Positions 40,953-48,586 of a stretch of 64,000 nt of DNA are shown here, in pieces. A program made the translations under genes and the position numbers. Below the pieces are notes generated by a model, which was given only the letters and a program-made list of their open reading frames with translations, was not told the DNA's origin and did not search any database. Positions within the stretch are counted from its first letter, which is position 1, and each line of letters opens with the position of its first letter. Source of the stretch: Candidatus Microgenomates bacterium (GTDB lineage: Bacteria; Patescibacteria; JACPGU01); NCBI GenBank assembly GCA_016188915.1, contig JACPGU010000001.1, positions 62,001 through 126,000 of the forward strand, in the 5' to 3' direction.

Positions 40953-41450
40953 GCTCGTTGGGTCGCAGACGCGGTCCTCAACCGCGCGCGCCCAGAAAAT
41001 TTTTTCGACATGGTCTTTGGCCCCTCCCGGAGCCATTAACCCCGTTGCCGGCCGGCAGGAGAGGGTACGAAAAAGTTGTACCGCCTTCTCTCCTGCCGGG
41101 CCCCGGCGAATAGCCAAGAACCCGGGATGATGCGCCACAATACACGCTTCAGTTCTTGGGGTCCCCCGGTCGTGTGGTAGCTTTCGCTCACCACCTTTGA
41201 CAAAAAGGCGAGGACCGACCCTTTTGTCTGACTTTGCCCCCTTTCGGGAGCGAAACTGTTGCAGTGGGAAGGCGAGCGAGGCTCGTCATAGTCTCACTCG
41301 CTCTTGCGCCCCAACCTGCAACCTTGAATAATACAAATTTGCCTCCTTCACCCAAAGGTCTGTCCCTAGAACCCCACTTCTAGAGTCAAGCCTAGGGGCT
41401 AAAAACACGGGGGTCGGAGACCATCCCCCGCTTTCGGCCAGGGCGTCAGG

Positions 41451-41612
41451 TCAGATGCGGATGCACCTGAAGTGGCAGGCCCTGGTCGCGTCGCTGTTGT
41501 TGTCGGCGCCGGCGAGTTTCATTTTTTGGCCGGTTCCGCCGACGGCGGAGGCGATGCTGAAATTGGATTCTTTCCGTGTGCCGGTTCCCGCCGGCTGGCC
41601 TCTGATTCCCAT
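41451..41612 (-). other. Possible 53-residue ORF inside the RNA locus
   Basis: ATG at 41610-41612, with AGGAG nine bases upstream, to TGA at 41451. The peptide is Gly/Ala/Asn-rich with two Cys near the end (RACHFRCIRI). The DNA lies over stems of the RNA locus, and an opposing ORF (41455-41700, plus strand) has a hydrophobic, signal-like start, so GC-rich structured DNA is the simpler explanation. Confidence 0.2.
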
Positions 41613-41968
41613 GTCTTTTTTTCTCCTTCCCCGATTGATCGGGGCATCCTGGGCTTGGATTTGTGGCTTTTACGCCACGCCCAGGATGGACGAACTTTAA
41701 ACGCCTTCATTTCCCTGTTTCAGAACGATGTCTCCTGCCTAGCTCCTCCTTTCTAAAAAGATAGGCTGAGATTGACCAGGATCACCTCCTTCTGCCCGGT
41801 TGGGCCAGGAAAATGAGGTTGAAAACCCCTTATTGCGTCTCGCACTTGAATTGGTCAAGGGGGTCTTGCTCGAAGCAAGGCTCTAACTTCTGACCATTCT
41901 ATGTAGCCACGAAGGCTTACAGGAGACGCATTTTTAATTTTTTAACGTTCTTTTTGCTTTGTGGAGCC

Positions 41969-41997
41969 ATTTTAGCATAAAAGTAATCCCCTGTCAA
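41969..41997 (-). promoter_or_regulatory. Strong promoter of the structured RNA locus
   Basis: On the minus strand TTGACA (41992-41997), 17 bases ending TATGC, then TAAAAT (41969-41974). Transcription should begin near 41962. Confidence 0.85.
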
Positions 41998-42075
41998 GCC
42001 ATTATTTCAATATGGTCACTTTGGCTTATTTGTGCTAAAATAATATCACAAAACCCATAAAAGGGGCGGTTTTTC

Positions 42076-42408
42076 CTACTTTTCTCTTATTTCGTCAAAG
42101 GTCTTGTCCAATTCACTCAAAAAAACGACCGAATCATCTATTTTGAATAATATTTTGGGCACAAAGCGCAGAAACAGCCTTCTGTTCAAAAGCTTTTGCA
42201 AATCTCCTATTTTTTCATTGAGCAGACCGATAGCGCTTCCTCTTTTGGCTTCCGGAAAAATACTGATATAAACAGTCGCGTTTTCCAATGTTTCGGAAGT
42301 ATCAGTTCGCATAATAGTCGCCATTACACCTGGCTCAAATTCAATCTCCTCCTGGATTATCCGACCAAGCTCTTGGGAAATGAGTTCGTTGACTTTTTCG
42401 ATTCTCAT
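42076..42408 (-). CDS. rbfA: Ribosome-binding factor A
   Basis: 110 residues, one KH-like domain. RbfA binds the 30S subunit and helps mature the 16S rRNA 5' end. Motifs include VNELISQELGRIIQEE, ENATVYISIFPEAKR, and LNRRLFLRFVPKILFKIDDS. It is the last gene of the run rplQ-rplM-rpsI-rbfA and is followed by a 110-base gap before the structured RNA locus promoter. Confidence 0.93.
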   Translation of the reverse strand: MRIEKVNELISQELGRIIQEEIEFEPGVMATIMRTDTSETLENATVYISIFPEAKRGSAIGLLNEKIGDLQKLLNRRLFLRFVPKILFKIDDSVVFLSELDKTFDEIREK

Positions 42409-42438
42409 ATAGGTCGCATAGGTCGTATATGACCTAAA

Positions 42439-42882
42439 TTAGCGTTTAGAGAACTGTGGCGCTTTGCGAGCACGTTTCAAGCCCGGTTTCTTCCTTTCCT
42501 TAGAACGAGGATCACGAGTCAAAAATCCTGCCTTGCGCAAAGTAGATTTCAGTTCTGGCTCATAGGATAGAAGCGCCCTAGCAGATCCCAGCAAAATAGC
42601 ATCAGCGTGCGCTATCACTCCCCCCCCAGAGACAAAAGCAATAATATCAAATTTTGTTTTGTTGCCGGTCAAAATCAAAGGCTGACTGATTTTCTTAACT
42701 GCTTCACCAAGGCCACCAAAATAATCTTTTTCATCCTTACCATTAACCAAAACATTACCCTTGCCAGAATACAATCGAACTTTGGCAACCGCCGTTTTAC
42801 GACGACCCAACCCATAATAATATTTGCCTTCCGGCAAATCTATTTTCATTTTTTCTATTAGTGGCTTGGTGGATTTCGGCAT
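42439..42882 (-). CDS. rpsI: Ribosomal protein uS9
   Basis: 147 residues. The signature YYGLGRRKTAVAKVRLY is at about 22-38, GGGVIAHADAILLGSARAL near 90 and the basic C-terminus RKKPGLKRARKAPQFSKR reaches the ribosomal P site. A 15-residue N-terminal extension precedes the core. It follows rplM by 39 bases, the standard rplM-rpsI pair. Confidence 0.97.
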   Translation of the reverse strand: MPKSTKPLIEKMKIDLPEGKYYYGLGRRKTAVAKVRLYSGKGNVLVNGKDEKDYFGGLGEAVKKISQPLILTGNKTKFDIIAFVSGGGVIAHADAILLGSARALLSYEPELKSTLRKAGFLTRDPRSKERKKPGLKRARKAPQFSKR

Positions 42883-42921
42883 ATGGTTTTTTGATATTTT
42901 TTAGAAATTAAATATTAGAAA

Positions 42922-43362
42922 TTAGGATTTTATTTCTATCCTTTCCCCTTTTCCTTCGTATTGTCCATCATTGACGGTTGTCAATTTTTTTATAAAACCA
43001 CTCCTTAATCTATTTTTTGGCAACATTCCCAAAACAGCCATTCTGATTACTTCGCCAGGATTTTTATCCAAAACTTCTTGCATGGTTTTTGTTTTCAGCC
43101 CACCCGGGTAAAGAGTATGATGTCTATAGACTTTATTCTCCAATTTTTTCCCGGTAATCACCATTTTGCCAGCGTTAAGCACAATAACATTTCCTCCATT
43201 ATCTAGATACGGCGCAAAATTAGCATTATTTTTGCCACGCAAAAGATCGGCCGCCTTGGTGGCTATTTTGCCCAAAACCTTTCCTTCTGCGTCAATAATG
43301 TAGGTCTTGCGAGCAGACTCTGTTTTGTCCGATTTTTTTATTTTTCTAATAAACTTTTTCAT
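42922..43362 (-). CDS. rplM: Ribosomal protein uL13
   Basis: 146 residues from the ATG at 43360-43362; the TTG five codons earlier lies in repeat sequence. Motifs: GKVLGKIATKAADLLRGKN, VIVLNAGKMVITGKKL, YRHTLYPGG-like YRHHTLYPGGLK and AVLGMLPKNRLRSGFIKKL. It binds 23S rRNA early in 50S assembly. An AT-rich repeat spacer of 114 bases separates it from rplQ. Confidence 0.97.
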   Translation of the reverse strand: MKKFIRKIKKSDKTESARKTYIIDAEGKVLGKIATKAADLLRGKNNANFAPYLDNGGNVIVLNAGKMVITGKKLENKVYRHHTLYPGGLKTKTMQEVLDKNPGEVIRMAVLGMLPKNRLRSGFIKKLTTVNDGQYEGKGERIEIKS

Positions 43363-43476
43363 ATTTAAGCGTTTCAATTTTGTAATTTTTAATTTTGTAA
43401 TTTTTGAAACAATTTATTAATTTCTAATGTTTAAAACATTTACTAAAAATTAAAAATTCAAAAATTAAAAATTATT

Positions 43477-43827
43477 TCAGACTAATTCAATGACTGCCAT
43501 TTTGGCCGCGTCGCCAGATCGCAAGGCTATCTTGGTAATTCTAGTATAGCCACCCTGACGATCTTTGTATTTAGGTCCAATTTCTGCTATTAATTTTTCT
43601 ACCAATAACTGGTCTCCGATATAAGAAAGAAGGATCCTCCTGCTGTGCAGGTCATTGTTGCGTCCGCGAGTAATTAATTTTTCAACATAGGGCCGTAATT
43701 CTTTGGCTTTGGCTTCAGTAGTTTTGATTTTTTCATGCAAAATCAAAGATTTGGCCAAAGTCTTCAATAGAGCTTTTTTTGGCCCCTGCTTTCTACCCAA
43801 TTGCCGTCCTTTCTTGAGATGCCTCAT
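43477..43827 (-). CDS. rplQ: Ribosomal protein bL17
   Basis: 116 residues. MRHLKKGRQLGRKQGPKKALLKTLAKSLI is diagnostic, and VEKLITRGR and GDAAKMAVIELV also match. The start is one base from the rpoA stop, the usual rpoA-rplQ coupling. Confidence 0.97.
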   Translation of the reverse strand: MRHLKKGRQLGRKQGPKKALLKTLAKSLILHEKIKTTEAKAKELRPYVEKLITRGRNNDLHSRRILLSYIGDQLLVEKLIAEIGPKYKDRQGGYTRITKIALRSGDAAKMAVIELV

Positions 43828-43828
43828 A

Positions 43829-44752
43829 CTATTTTACCCCTAATTCTACTAATTTTTCGGCTATTTCTTCCTGCGCCTTTGATCCCATGCCACGTAAAGA
43901 GCCGATTTCTTCGTTAGTCATTTTGACTAATTGGCCAATATTTTTGATATTGTTTTTTAATAAAGCATTGATGGTTCTGGTGGTAAAATCTACCTCTTCA
44001 ATACTTAATTCATCATTTTTTTCATCGCGTTTGGCAGAGGCTTTTTTCTCTTTTTGCTTGGTTGGTTCGCGCAATCCAGCCAAGACGCTAAATTGCTCCA
44101 CCATAATCCCTGCGGCATCTAATAGGGCCTGTTTTGGACTGATAGAGCCATCAGTTTTTATCTCCAAATTAATTTTGTCAAAAGTAGTAATTTGCCCTAC
44201 GCGAGTATTTTCTACCGAATAGGCTACCTTGGATACCGGTGAAAAAAGCGAGTCTATCGCGATTTCACCGATTGGTCTTTTTTCCTTTCTTTCCTCGGCC
44301 GAAACATAGCCACGGCCTTTTTCTACCTCTATTTCCATTTCTACTTTGGCTTTGTCGTCGGTCGTAGTAAAAAGATAAAGATCGGGATTGGCTATTACTA
44401 CATCAGAATCTGTTTTAATATCTTTGGCGGTCACTTTCTTTGCTCCCTTGACAGACAAAGTAAGACGATGTTTGGCCTCACCGGAAAGAGCCACTCGCAA
44501 AAGCTTGAAATTCAGCACGATATTCAAAATATCTTCCTTGACTCCCGATATAGCAGAAAATTCGTGAGAGGCATTCTCTATTTTGATAGCTGAAACAGCC
44601 GCGCCAGGCAAAGAAGATAATAGTACTCGGCGCAAAGCGTTGCCTACCGTCATACCGTAGCCAGGATATAATGGCTCAATAATATAGTTACCCGAAATCT
44701 CTGTTTCAGAAACAGTTTTGATTGCCGGTAAGATGATTTCTTCTAATTCCAT
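43829..44752 (-). CDS. rpoA: RNA polymerase alpha subunit
   Basis: 307 residues. The N-terminal dimerisation domain (1-225) has EPLYPGYGMTVGNALRRVLLSSLPGAAV. The C-terminal domain that contacts promoters and activators is present (LSIEEVDFTTRTINALLKNN, IGSLRGMGSKAQEEIAEKL). A Lys/Glu-rich linker joins the two. It lies between rpsD and rplQ as in the alpha operon. Confidence 0.98.
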   Translation of the reverse strand: MELEEIILPAIKTVSETEISGNYIIEPLYPGYGMTVGNALRRVLLSSLPGAAVSAIKIENASHEFSAISGVKEDILNIVLNFKLLRVALSGEAKHRLTLSVKGAKKVTAKDIKTDSDVVIANPDLYLFTTTDDKAKVEMEIEVEKGRGYVSAEERKEKRPIGEIAIDSLFSPVSKVAYSVENTRVGQITTFDKINLEIKTDGSISPKQALLDAAGIMVEQFSVLAGLREPTKQKEKKASAKRDEKNDELSIEEVDFTTRTINALLKNNIKNIGQLVKMTNEEIGSLRGMGSKAQEEIAEKLVELGVK

Positions 44753-44791
44753 ATGGTTCCCTCTTTTAATTTTAATGCTAATCTACGCATT

Positions 44792-45403
44792 CTATCTGGA
44801 ATAATACTCAATTATCAGTCTTTCCTCCACCTCTCCGCCAATATCTTCTTTAGCAGGCAAAGATGTCACTTCGGCAATACCATTGTCAATTTTGAGCCAC
44901 GATGTAGGAACAGATTTTTTAATATTTTTCATCGCTTCAATAGCCAAACTCTCTTTTGGATTGGCAAAAGTTATCTTGTCGCCGATTTTTATTTGATAAG
45001 AAGGAATGGTATTTTTTTTACCGTTTAGAACAATATGGCCGTGAGAGACGATTTGCCTGGCAGCCGACCTGGAGGGAGCAAAACCGAGACGATAGACAAC
45101 ATTGTCTAGTCTCCTCTCAACCAGAGACAACATTCCGGCTTCACCTTTGACTTTTTTGGCCTTGTCATAGTAATTAGCAAATTGTCTTTCAAAAATGCCA
45201 TAGATGCCTTTGGCCTTCTGTTTTTCTCTAAGTTGCGTGCCATATTCAGACAAACGGATACGACTGCCTGGACCATGTTGGCCTGGTGCGTAGCTTCTAC
45301 GGGTAAAAGAACATTTTGGGCCAACACAACGCTCGCCTTTCAAAAAAAGCTTGGTTCCTTCCCGTCTACATTTTCTACAAACCGCGTCTGTTGTTCGTGC
45401 CAT
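44792..45403 (-). CDS. rpsD: Ribosomal protein uS4
   Basis: 203 residues. An N-terminal zinc-type cluster CRKCRREG and CVGPKC, then YGTQLREKQKAKGIYGI and the S4 RNA-binding domain RRLDNVVYRLGFAPSRSAARQIVSHGHIVLNG. A primary 16S-binding protein and, in other bacteria, the translational repressor of the alpha operon. Confidence 0.97.
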   Translation of the reverse strand: MARTTDAVCRKCRREGTKLFLKGERCVGPKCSFTRRSYAPGQHGPGSRIRLSEYGTQLREKQKAKGIYGIFERQFANYYDKAKKVKGEAGMLSLVERRLDNVVYRLGFAPSRSAARQIVSHGHIVLNGKKNTIPSYQIKIGDKITFANPKESLAIEAMKNIKKSVPTSWLKIDNGIAEVTSLPAKEDIGGEVEERLIIEYYSR

Positions 45404-45412
45404 ATCAAAGCT

Positions 45413-45501
45413 GTATTATGTATTATGAATTAAGAATTATGGGTTGATGTGTCCGTAATTCATAATTCATAATTCATAATTCATAATTCATAATTCTATT
45501 T
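45413..45501. repeat. Tandem ATTCATA repeat between rpsK and rpsD
   Basis: At least five consecutive ATTCATA units near 45,460-45,495, preceded by ATTATGT/ATTAAGA variants. No gene is present. Confidence 0.75.
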
Positions 45502-45990
45502 TTACACTCTTCTTGCTTTTTTTCTTCTGCAGCCATTATGCGGCAAAGGGGTCACATCGCGGATAGCCGTAATATTGATGCCAGAAGCCTGCAGTGCCCT
45601 AACGGCAGATTCTCGTCCCGAACCAATACCTTTGACGAAAACATTTAGCTCTCCCAGCCCAAAAGTCTTCGCTTTGGCCGCTACATTATTAGCTACTAGT
45701 CCCGCCACATAAGGAGTGCTTTTTTTACTGCCAGAATAACCAATACTGCCAGCCGAGCTGGTGGCTACCGTATTTCCTTGTGTATCGGTGATAGAAATGA
45801 TGGTATTGTTAAAAGTCGCCTTGACATAGGCAGTTCCAGTCGGCACATGTCTTTTGAATTTCTTTTTCTTTTTGGCGGCTTTTTTGTCTGTATCGTCTCC
45901 CGCGGTTTTGGAAGCATCAGAAGTCTCCCCTACATCGATAGGAGTTTCTTCTGCTGTGTCCTCTATTTTTTCTTCTTTTTCTTTAGACAT
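45502..45990 (-). CDS. rpsK: Ribosomal protein uS11 with acidic N-terminal extension
   Basis: 162 residues against about 130. The first 45 residues are an added, mostly acidic then lysine-rich stretch (EEKIEDTAEETPIDVGE; KKAAKKKKKFKR). The core follows with GTAYVKATFNNTIISITD and ends GSGRESAVRALQASG, TPLPHNGCRRKKARRV. It lines the mRNA exit region of the 30S platform. The extension may project into solvent. Confidence 0.96.
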   Translation of the reverse strand: MSKEKEEKIEDTAEETPIDVGETSDASKTAGDDTDKKAAKKKKKFKRHVPTGTAYVKATFNNTIISITDTQGNTVATSSAGSIGYSGSKKSTPYVAGLVANNVAAKAKTFGLGELNVFVKGIGSGRESAVRALQASGINITAIRDVTPLPHNGCRRKKARRV

Positions 45991-46061
45991 TTTCAGAATT
46001 TAGAATTTAGGATTTAAGATTTAGAGGCTTTGCCCTGTATCCTTAATCCTGAATCCTGGTA

Positions 46062-46445
46062 TTATGTTTTTTGCAGTTTTGTCCTGCCCGAACCCATCGT
46101 TACCCTCTTACCTCTTTTGGCGCGAGCGTTAGTTTTGGTTCGTTGTCCTCTGACTGGCAAATTATTTTTGTGTCTTGATCCACGAAAAGAATTGATTTCT
46201 TTGAGTATCTTGATGTCTTGCGATATGACACGGCGCAAATCTCCTTCTACGCGCGCGTCTTTTTCTATTCTGTCGCGTACAGCGTTTAATTCGCTTTCGG
46301 GCATATCTTTGACTCTCTGATCTGGATTGATTTTCAGATCATTCAAAATAGTGTCAGCCAAACTACGACCTATACCGTAGATATAGGTCAAAGAGATTGC
46401 TACTCTTTTGTTGTCTGGGATATTCACCCCTGCGATACGAGCCAT
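46062..46445 (-). CDS. rpsM: Ribosomal protein uS13
   Basis: 127 residues. ARIAGVNIPDNKRVAISLTYIYGIG opens the protein; GSRHKNNLPVRGQRTKTNARAKRG is the conserved basic C-terminal portion that touches P-site tRNA. Order rpmJ-rpsM-rpsK-rpsD-rpoA-rplQ matches the canonical alpha operon. Confidence 0.98.
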   Translation of the reverse strand: MARIAGVNIPDNKRVAISLTYIYGIGRSLADTILNDLKINPDQRVKDMPESELNAVRDRIEKDARVEGDLRRVISQDIKILKEINSFRGSRHKNNLPVRGQRTKTNARAKRGKRVTMGSGRTKLQKT

Positions 46446-46531
46446 TGGGCTAAAAAATTAATAAACTAAAAAATTAAGAAAGTAAAAATTCTGCCTATTT
46501 TATTTTTTTAATTTCTTATTTTCTTAGTTTC

Positions 46532-46645
46532 TTATCTCTGGCGCTGTTTGTGCTTTGGAGTCTCGCAAATAACACGAACCCTGCCTTTCCTACGAATGAC
46601 TTTGCATTTGGCGCATATTTTTTTGACCGAAACTCTGACCTTCAT
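46532..46645 (-). CDS. rpmJ: Ribosomal protein bL36
   Basis: 37 residues, read directly from the sequence (ATG at 46643-46645, TAA at 46532-46534). MKVRVSVKKICAKCKVI and VICETPKHKQRQR fit the zinc-binding form, with CxxC, Cys and His ligands. It stands in its usual place between infA and rpsM. Confidence 0.96.
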   Translation of the reverse strand: MKVRVSVKKICAKCKVIRRKGRVRVICETPKHKQRQR

Positions 46646-46649
46646 AAGA

Positions 46650-46770
46650 AAAATAATTTTACAATTTTCAATTCTCAATTTTCAATCAATTTACAATAGC
46701 TCAATTTGCAATTAATAATCGCGAAGCGATACCTACATTGAAAATTGAAAACTGTAAATTGAAAATTTCT
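46650..46770. repeat. AT-rich inverted-repeat element between rpmJ and infA
   Basis: CAATTTTCAATT-type units on one side and AATTGAAAATT units on the other flank a small GC-rich centre (ATCGCGAAGCGAT). The whole can fold into a long hairpin, like a miniature palindromic insertion. Confidence 0.6.
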
Positions 46771-46772
46771 CA

Positions 46773-47027
46773 CTACTCTGTCTGTCCCGTCGGAGCTTGT
46801 CCTCCTTTTTGCCGATAGGTGATCCTCCCCTTGGTCAAATCATAGGGAGTCATCTCCAGGGAGACTCTATCGCCCGGCAAAATCTTGATGTGATTCATTT
46901 TCATCTTCCCCGACAAATAGGCCAAAATGATATGGCCATTGTCGAGTTTTACACGAAAAAAAGCATTCGGCAAAGTTTCAGTGACTTCGCCGTCCACTTT
47001 GATGACATCCTGTTTTTGATCCGACAT
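46773..47027 (-). CDS. infA: Translation initiation factor IF-1
   Basis: 84 residues from the ATG at 47025-47027; the 24 in-frame codons upstream do not fit the family. The S1-like OB fold shows VDGEVTETLPNAFFRVKLDNGHIILAYLSGKM and LPGDRVSLEMTPYDLTKGRITYR. A C-terminal tail GGQAPTGQTE is added. IF-1 occupies the A site during initiation. Confidence 0.97.
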   Translation of the reverse strand: MSDQKQDVIKVDGEVTETLPNAFFRVKLDNGHIILAYLSGKMKMNHIKILPGDRVSLEMTPYDLTKGRITYRQKGGQAPTGQTE

Positions 47028-47088
47028 AGAAAAACTCGGGAATAATACTTTTATTATTTTATCAGATAGCGCCAAGGAGCGCAAGAAG

Positions 47089-47122
47089 AAAAAACCCATC
47101 CCCTAAAGTAATTGAGGATGGG
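47089..47122 (-). terminator. Terminator after the beta-propeller gene
   Basis: On the minus strand CCCATCC pairs with GGATGGG, followed by six T and TCTTCTT. A GGCCGAAAGGCC hairpin at 47,132-47,143 precedes it. It separates the propeller gene from infA. Confidence 0.8.
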
Positions 47123-47145
47123 CGTAATATCGGCCTTTCGGCCAG

Positions 47146-48360
47146 TTAATCCGACGATTTTGCTCTCTCGCTTCTTGACGATTTTTTTCTTCTCGGCGCG
47201 TCACAAAAGACGAAGACCTCCCCGCTGCCGGCAAGAATCAGCCGATCGCCTTTTTCCGAAATGGCGAAAGAGGAACATTTTGGTCTCTCAAGAAGTCGCT
47301 CTATTTCGCCAGGTTTTGTGGCGTCCCAAATGATAATGGAATCGCTCACGACATTAATGTAGACAAGGAACTTTCCGTCCGGAGTAAACGCCAGTTGGTC
47401 GACAAAAGAGTGTTCGACATCTAACCGTGCATGCGAAGCCACAGCTTCATCGTTATTTTCTAAGCGGAACAGATAGGTGCCAATGCCATGGTTTGATCCG
47501 GCAACCAGTAAAGATCCATCCGGCGATACTGCGATGGAAGTGAAGTTATTACCCTCATCCTCGCCGATGATCTTTTTTGTCGGCAAGATTCTGTAGTTTT
47601 CGATGTACATGCTTTCCGGGTGGGGGAAGACAAAGCACCCCTTACTGGTCGCCACTAAAATCTCGTCGGTTGCAGGGTTGATGGCCAGCGCGTTGATCTT
47701 GCCAAAATCACCTTGGCTCAAATATTGCTTGCGATTATTTTCAAACTCCCGATCTAGCGACGAAACAGAGATAATGGAGATCTTCTCACTTCTTTCTCCT
47801 CCCGCGGAGATTAGAAATTCTTTGGCAGAGATAGCCAGGGCGCTGACTGAATCATGGTGAAGCTTAACAACGACAGATGGTTTTCTCCCACAAGGAGTAT
47901 CTAGCCCGGAATTGAAGAGAAAAACCTTCCCATCACTGAAACCAACCGCGAAATATCTACCCGATGGAGCAGTGGCTATGACGGTCGGTAAAGTCTCAAA
48001 GCCATGATCTCTTATCACTTCAAGTTTTCCAGGTTCAATCCGACACTGGAGGATCCTGCCATTTGATGTCCTCATGACTACTTCATCTCTGCCACGCAAA
48101 AGGTGCATTTCCACGATATTGCCGATAGCGATGTTATTAAATTTGTGCGAATACGCCAGCTTCAGTCTCTTGGGTCGAAAGGGAAAAGTCCTGTCGCGTA
48201 AAGAGACGAGAAATTGAGCGAATTCTTCGACTAATGGCTGTCTGTCGGCAAGATTCTCCAGATCGGCCAAAGTAACATCCTTCCCTGCATTGTCCAGCCC
48301 CCGCAGAATCTTGCCTACGACATCATGTCCTACCCCAATCAAAGATCGTGCGTTTTTCAT
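47146..48360 (-). CDS. WD40-like beta-propeller protein, unknown
   Basis: 404 residues. After a helical N-terminus (1-65; LADRQPLVEEFAQFLVSL) come repeated propeller strands: PSGRYFAVGFSDGKVFLF, VSALAISAKEFLISAGG, INALAINPATDEILVATSKG, FTSIAVSPDGSLLVAGSNHG, VDQLAFTPDGKFLVYINV, FAISEKGDRLILAGSGEVFVF. Such propellers bind proteins or peptides; the partner is unknown. It has no signal peptide. It interrupts the map-infA order with its own promoter and terminator and has more G+C-rich codons than the ribosomal genes, so it was probably inserted. Confidence 0.82.
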   Translation of the reverse strand: MKNARSLIGVGHDVVGKILRGLDNAGKDVTLADLENLADRQPLVEEFAQFLVSLRDRTFPFRPKRLKLAYSHKFNNIAIGNIVEMHLLRGRDEVVMRTSNGRILQCRIEPGKLEVIRDHGFETLPTVIATAPSGRYFAVGFSDGKVFLFNSGLDTPCGRKPSVVVKLHHDSVSALAISAKEFLISAGGERSEKISIISVSSLDREFENNRKQYLSQGDFGKINALAINPATDEILVATSKGCFVFPHPESMYIENYRILPTKKIIGEDEGNNFTSIAVSPDGSLLVAGSNHGIGTYLFRLENNDEAVASHARLDVEHSFVDQLAFTPDGKFLVYINVVSDSIIIWDATKPGEIERLLERPKCSSFAISEKGDRLILAGSGEVFVFCDAPRRKKSSRSERAKSSD

Positions 48361-48450
48361 AACGCAGTTCCTTTCCGAAGATAGCGTTGTCCATCACCAA
48401 GACGGAGGCGGCTATCTCGACTTTTTAAAGTACCCTTCGGGTCTAGCCCT

Positions 48451-48459
48451 ATTATAGCA
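48451..48459 (-). promoter_or_regulatory. Extended -10 promoter of the propeller gene
   Basis: On the minus strand TGCTATAAT (TATAAT at 48451-48456) directly after the map terminator hairpin, about 90 bases before the propeller gene. The leader contains a GATAGC/GCTATC hairpin. Confidence 0.6.
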
Positions 48460-48487
48460 AAAATAACTGCCGGATACAGCAGTTATT
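48459..48487 (-). terminator. Terminator of the secY-adk-map transcript
   Basis: AATAACTGC (48462-48470) pairs with GCAGTTATT (48479-48487), followed on the minus strand by TTT. It lies 100 bases beyond map; the gap has no gene but holds a copy of the CAGGCATGAATTG repeat. Confidence 0.75.
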
Positions 48488-48586
48488 CTATCTTCTTGTT
48501 TTTTTGATTTCTTGTTTTCTTAATTACCTACGAAGACCCCTCCTTCGCGATAATTCCCTCCAGAGGCGGACAGGCATGAATTGCTC

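Larger units (their letters stand above)
40929..41962 (-). ncRNA. GC-rich, highly structured RNA locus of about 1 kb, family unassigned
   Basis: Between a consensus promoter (41969-41997) and a perfect terminator (40929-40952) lies about 1,030 bases that are much richer in G+C than the flanks and have no convincing gene. Perfect or near-perfect stems: 41834-41841/41923-41930 enclosing three inner hairpins (a closed multi-branch domain); 41645-41654/41679-41688; 41629-41644; 41438-41444/41479-41485; 41274-41280/41297-41303 inside 41258-41264/41316-41322; 41174-41194; 41114-41121/41152-41159; 41052-41063/41088-41099. I looked for the conserved cores of RNase P RNA, tmRNA (TTCGAC start, T-arm), SRP RNA and group I introns and did not find them. 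It could be a divergent RNase P RNA or tmRNA, two RNAs in tandem, or a new large RNA. Short ORFs exist within it. Confidence 0.72.

Noticed and set aside
40929..41340. RNase P RNA or tmRNA in the downstream half of the structured locus
   Set aside because: Some local resemblance exists (GGTGGTGAGCGAAAGC near 41,175-41,195; GCAACAG near 41,255), but the GAGGAAAGTCC and ACAGAA cores of RNase P RNA and the TTCGAC and T-arm of tmRNA are not found. I left the family open.
41455..41700. Plus-strand ORF of 81 residues with a signal-peptide-like start
   Set aside because: No ribosome binding site, opposite to the promoter and terminator of the locus, and overlapping strong stems; probably a by-product of GC-rich sequence.
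41779..41793. Fragment of a 16S rRNA gene on the plus strand
   Set aside because: Only 15 bases match the 3' end; flanking sequence does not resemble helix 45 or other 16S segments.
42021..42050. Plus-strand promoter TTTGTGCTAAAAT between the RNA locus and rbfA
   Set aside because: It would transcribe antisense to rbfA and has no good -35 box; likely chance in AT-rich sequence.
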